Positions 35,534 to 38,284 of a stretch of 38,284 bases of DNA are shown here, piece by piece. The notes under the pieces were generated by a model. The model had not been told where the DNA came from. It did no database searches and saw only the letters and a list, made by a program, of their open reading frames with translations. Positions within the stretch are counted from its first letter, which is position 1; the number at the start of each line of letters is the position of its first letter. A program made the position numbers and the translations under genes. This DNA comes from a virus. Location: positions 1-38,284 of IMG/VR virus record IMGVR_UViG_3300043540_000799, one strand, 5' to 3'.

Positions 35534-38284
35534 ATGAGCTATGCCGAACTCATCTGCGCCTCGAATTATTCGTTCTTGCGCGGCGCCTCGCAGCCAGAAG
35601 CCTTGATCCTCAGGGCGTTGGCGCTGGGCTATTCGGGCCTTGGCCTGTGCGACCGCAACTCGGTCGCTGGCGTTGTGCGCGCGCTCGGCGCTTTGGAAGA
35701 CTTTTGCGCGGACGAAGAGTTTTGCGCGCGAGCTGAAAAATTCAGGTTCGTGGCGGGCGCGCGGCTGGTCTTTTCCGACGGTGCGCCGGATGTCGTCGCC
35801 TATCCGCAGAACCGCGCCGGCTGGGGGCAATTGTGCCGTTTGCTCACAATCGGGAAACGCCGCGCGAAAAAGGGCGCCTGCCTGCTGGCTTTCGACGATT
35901 TGCTGGCGGATGCGCGCGACCTGCTGTTGATCCTGCCGCCGCCGCATCCGGCGCAGGAATGCGAGTCCTTTCTTGCGCGCGCGAAAACTCGATGCGCGGG
36001 GCTTTGGCTGGGAGTCGCGATGCTGCGCGACGGTGCGGATCGGCGCCGGCTTCATGGCTTGCGCGAGATGGCGCGGCGCAATGGCGTCAAAATTCTCGCG
36101 CATAACGATGTGCTCTATGCTTGTCCCGAGGATCGTCCCTTGCAGGATGTGCTGACTTGCGTGCGCGAGCATGTCACGTTGGCGCAGGCGGGGCGTCGGC
36201 TGGAGCGCAATGCCGAGCGGCATTTGAAGGCGTCGGGAGAAATGGCGCGTCTGTTTTCCGATGCGCCCGAGGCTGTCGCGGAAACGCAGGTTTTTTTGTC
36301 TCGCATAAATTTTGATTTGCGCGAACTCGCCTATGAATATCCCGACGAGCCCGTGCCGAAAAGCTGGACGCCGCAGGCCTGGTTGGAGGAACTGGTGCGG
36401 TGCGCGCTGCCGGAGCGCTATCCGCAGGGCGCGCCGGCAAAAGTGCGCGATCTCCTTGCGCATGAACTCGCCTTGATCGCAAAGCTCGATTACGCGCCCT
36501 ATTTTCTCACCATCCACGACATTGTGTCTTTCGCGCGCGAAAAAGGCATTTTGTGCCAGGGGCGCGGGTCGGCGGCCAATTCGGCGGTGTGTTATGTGCT
36601 GGGAATCACCGCCGTCGATCCGGCGGTGAACGATCTGTTGTTCGCGCGCTTCATTTCTTCCGAGCGGCGCGAGCCTCCGGACATAGACGTCGATTTCGAG
36701 CATGAGCGGCGCGAGGAGGTCATCCAGCACATTTACGCCAAATACGGACGCGCGCGCGCGGGGCTGGCGGCCGAGGTGGTGTGCTATCGCGCGCGCAGCG
36801 CCTTGCGCGATGTGGCCAAGGTTTTTGGATTGTCGGAAGACATGATCGGCGCGCTGTCGTCGCTGCAATGGGGGTCGCATGGGTCGCCGCGCCTTGGGCG
36901 CGCGGAGATCGCGGGGACGGGCGTCGACCCCGACAACCCCATCATCGCGCAGGTGCTGTTTTTCGCGCAAAAAATTTTGGGTTTCCCGCGTCATCTTTCG
37001 CAGCATGTCGGCGGCTTCGTGCTGACGCGCGGGCGGCTTGATGAAATCTGTCCGATCGGCAACGCCGCCATGGCCGACCGCACATTTCTCGAATGGGACA
37101 AGGACGATATCGCCACGCTCGGGCTGATGAAGGTCGATGTGCTGGCGCTGGGCATGCTCAGTTGCATCAGAAAGGCGTTCGATCTGCTCGAAGCGCATGA
37201 GGGTTTGCGCATCGGTTTAGCCGATGTGCCGCGCGAAGATCCCGGCGTCTATGACATGCTGTGCAAGGGCGATTCCATCGGCGTGTTTCAGGTCGAGAGT
37301 CGCGCGCAGATGAACATGCTGCCGCATCTGCGCCCGCAAAAATTTTACGATCTGGTGATCGAGGTCGCCATCGTGCGGCCCGGTCCGATTCAGGGCGATA
37401 TGGTGCATCCCTATCTGCGCCGGCGCGCGGGAATGGAGCCGGTTTCGTTTCCCTCGCCCGCGCCGGGGCGCGGCGACGCCAACGAATTGGAGAACGTGCT
37501 CGGCAAGACTCTTGGGGTGCCGCTGTTTCAGGAACAGGCGATGAGTCTCGCCATGGTCGCGGCGGAATTTTCGGAGGCTGAAGCCAACCGTCTGCGCCGC
37601 GCCATGGCGACGTTCCGGCGCCTCGGCGAGATCGGCCAGTTCGAAACGATGATGGTCGAACGCATGGTTTCGCGCGGCTATGAGCGGGCGTTCGCACAGC
37701 GCTGTTTCGAACAGATCAGGGGGTTTGGGTCCTATGGCTTTCCCGAAAGCCATGCGGCCTCCTTCGCCATCCTCGTCTATATTTCCGCCTGGCTGAAATG
37801 CCGTCACCCCGCCGTGTTCGCCTGCGCGCTGCTCAATTCGCAGCCGATGGGGTTTTATGCGCCGGCGCAGATCGTGCGCGACGCGCGCGAGCATGGCGTC
37901 GAAATTTTTCCGGTCGATGTCAATGCTTCCCAATGGGACAATTGTTTGGAGCACGGCGACAATGGGCTCGCACTGCGCATCGGCTTTCGTCAGATCGGCG
38001 GGTTGCGTGAGGATGAAATTGCCAGGCTGGTGACCGCGAGAGGGCAGGGGCTTTTCGAGACTTTGGAGGCTTGCGCGGCGCGGACAGGTCTTTCGTCGCG
38101 TGCGCTAAAGTTTTTGGCGGACGCCGACGCCTTTCGCTCATGCCGCGCGAAAACATGTGAGCCGCGCGAAAGATTCGATCGCCGCGCTGCGTTGTGGGCC
38201 GCGCGTCGTTTGCCGGGCGAAAAACCCTTGCCTCTTTTTGACGCCGCTGGCGTCGAGGAATTGGCGGAGGAGCCCGATCCCATA
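35534..38284 (+). CDS. dnaE2: DnaE2 error-prone DNA polymerase III alpha subunit (3' cut by window)
   Basis: 917 codons are visible without a stop; full DnaE2 is about 1,050-1,100 residues, so the C-terminal OB-fold end is missing. ATG 35534 is preceded by AGGGA (35520-35524). The N-terminal PHP domain shows YAELICASNYSFLRGASQPE. The C-family polymerase core has GRGSAANSAVCYVLGIT and the catalytic acidic triad region PPDIDVDFEHERREEV (D383, D385, D387). Further blocks are FPRHLSQHVGGFVLT, DVLALGMLSCIRKAFDLL, VAIVRPGPIQGDMVHPYLRR, and FGSYGFPESHAASFAILVY. It synthesises across damaged DNA together with ImuA and ImuB. The short PHP-proximal spacing and block order fit DnaE2 rather than DnaE1. 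Confidence 0.95.
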   Translation, partial: MSYAELICASNYSFLRGASQPEALILRALALGYSGLGLCDRNSVAGVVRALGALEDFCADEEFCARAEKFRFVAGARLVFSDGAPDVVAYPQNRAGWGQLCRLLTIGKRRAKKGACLLAFDDLLADARDLLLILPPPHPAQECESFLARAKTRCAGLWLGVAMLRDGADRRRLHGLREMARRNGVKILAHNDVLYACPEDRPLQDVLTCVREHVTLAQAGRRLERNAERHLKASGEMARLFSDAPEAVAETQVFLSRINFDLRELAYEYPDEPVPKSWTPQAWLEELVRCALPERYPQGAPAKVRDLLAHELALIAKLDYAPYFLTIHDIVSFAREKGILCQGRGSAANSAVCYVLGITAVDPAVNDLLFARFISSERREPPDIDVDFEHERREEVIQHIYAKYGRARAGLAAEVVCYRARSALRDVAKVFGLSEDMIGALSSLQWGSHGSPRLGRAEIAGTGVDPDNPIIAQVLFFAQKILGFPRHLSQHVGGFVLTRGRLDEICPIGNAAMADRTFLEWDKDDIATLGLMKVDVLALGMLSCIRKAFDLLEAHEGLRIGLADVPREDPGVYDMLCKGDSIGVFQVESRAQMNMLPHLRPQKFYDLVIEVAIVRPGPIQGDMVHPYLRRRAGMEPVSFPSPAPGRGDANELENVLGKTLGVPLFQEQAMSLAMVAAEFSEAEANRLRRAMATFRRLGEIGQFETMMVERMVSRGYERAFAQRCFEQIRGFGSYGFPESHAASFAILVYISAWLKCRHPAVFACALLNSQPMGFYAPAQIVRDAREHGVEIFPVDVNASQWDNCLEHGDNGLALRIGFRQIGGLREDEIARLVTARGQGLFETLEACAARTGLSSRALKFLADADAFRSCRAKTCEPRERFDRRAALWAARRLPGEKPLPLFDAAGVEELAEEPDPI

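Noticed and set aside
35498-37198. Reverse-strand open frame of 566 codons opposite dnaE2
   Set aside because: Forward dnaE2 contains all polymerase motifs in order; the antisense product has no domain signature.
35534-38284. dnaE2 as a truncated pseudogene because no stop is seen
   Set aside because: The frame is open exactly to the window edge with all expected motifs; it is simply cut by the window.
1-38284. tRNA genes, phage attachment sites and integrase
   Set aside because: No tRNA cloverleaf was recognised and no integrase-like protein is encoded. The left prophage end lies outside, so no att duplication can be judged.

Overview
The window is the right-hand part of a siphovirus-like prophage in the chromosome of a GC-rich alphaproteobacterium, followed by a host-type SOS mutagenesis operon. 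Three things point to an alphaproteobacterium, probably order Hyphomicrobiales/Rhizobiales. The first is a perfect GAAC-N7-GAAC LexA box in front of imuA. The second is the imuA-imuB-dnaE2 cassette itself. The third is a tail module laid out like the gene transfer agent (GTA) tails of this class. Genus cannot be fixed from sequence alone; a methylotroph-like relative is only a guess. Terminase, integrase and repressor genes are not present and presumably lie to the left of base 1.

Layout. 1-974: the 3' end of an unidentified gene and two small unknown genes. 1143-7520: head module (portal, protease/scaffold fusion, major capsid protein), interrupted by three small genes, one DUF4279-like, and by a complete reverse-strand hisC. 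7523-11991: connector, neck, tail terminator, tail tube, a tail chaperone pair that looks joined by a -1 frameshift, and a short tape measure. 11996-18629: GTA-like baseplate (GTA TIM barrel fused to DUF2460, a second DUF2460, DUF2163 hub, NlpC/P60 peptidase, large tail-tip protein). 18670-28776: a 10-kb host-recognition module with a fibre, a small assembly-like protein, two related repeat proteins, an SGNH-hydrolase protein and a beta-helix spike. 28928-32963: lysis and lysogeny cassette (amidase, lysozyme-like protein, glycosyltransferase, holin candidates, small secreted or membrane proteins), closed by a strong intrinsic terminator at 32984-33017. 33044-38284: SOS promoter, imuA, imuB and dnaE2, the last cut by the window end.

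The forward phage genes are tightly packed (many ATGA or 1-4 base overlaps), consistent with one long late operon. Head proteins would assemble and mature the capsid. The tape measure and chaperones build a short non-contractile tail. The hub, peptidase and tail-tip proteins breach the envelope, and the SGNH and beta-helix proteins probably modify surface polysaccharide. The ImuA/ImuB/DnaE2 set makes a DNA-damage-induced translesion polymerase complex and is probably host DNA flanking the prophage.

The most unusual points are: hisC inside the head module; the GTA TIM barrel moved away from the tail-tip protein and fused to a distal-tail domain; one ~55-residue beta module recurring in three different virion proteins; Sec-type signal peptides on two proteins of the fibre cluster; and a glycosyltransferase inside the lysis cassette.
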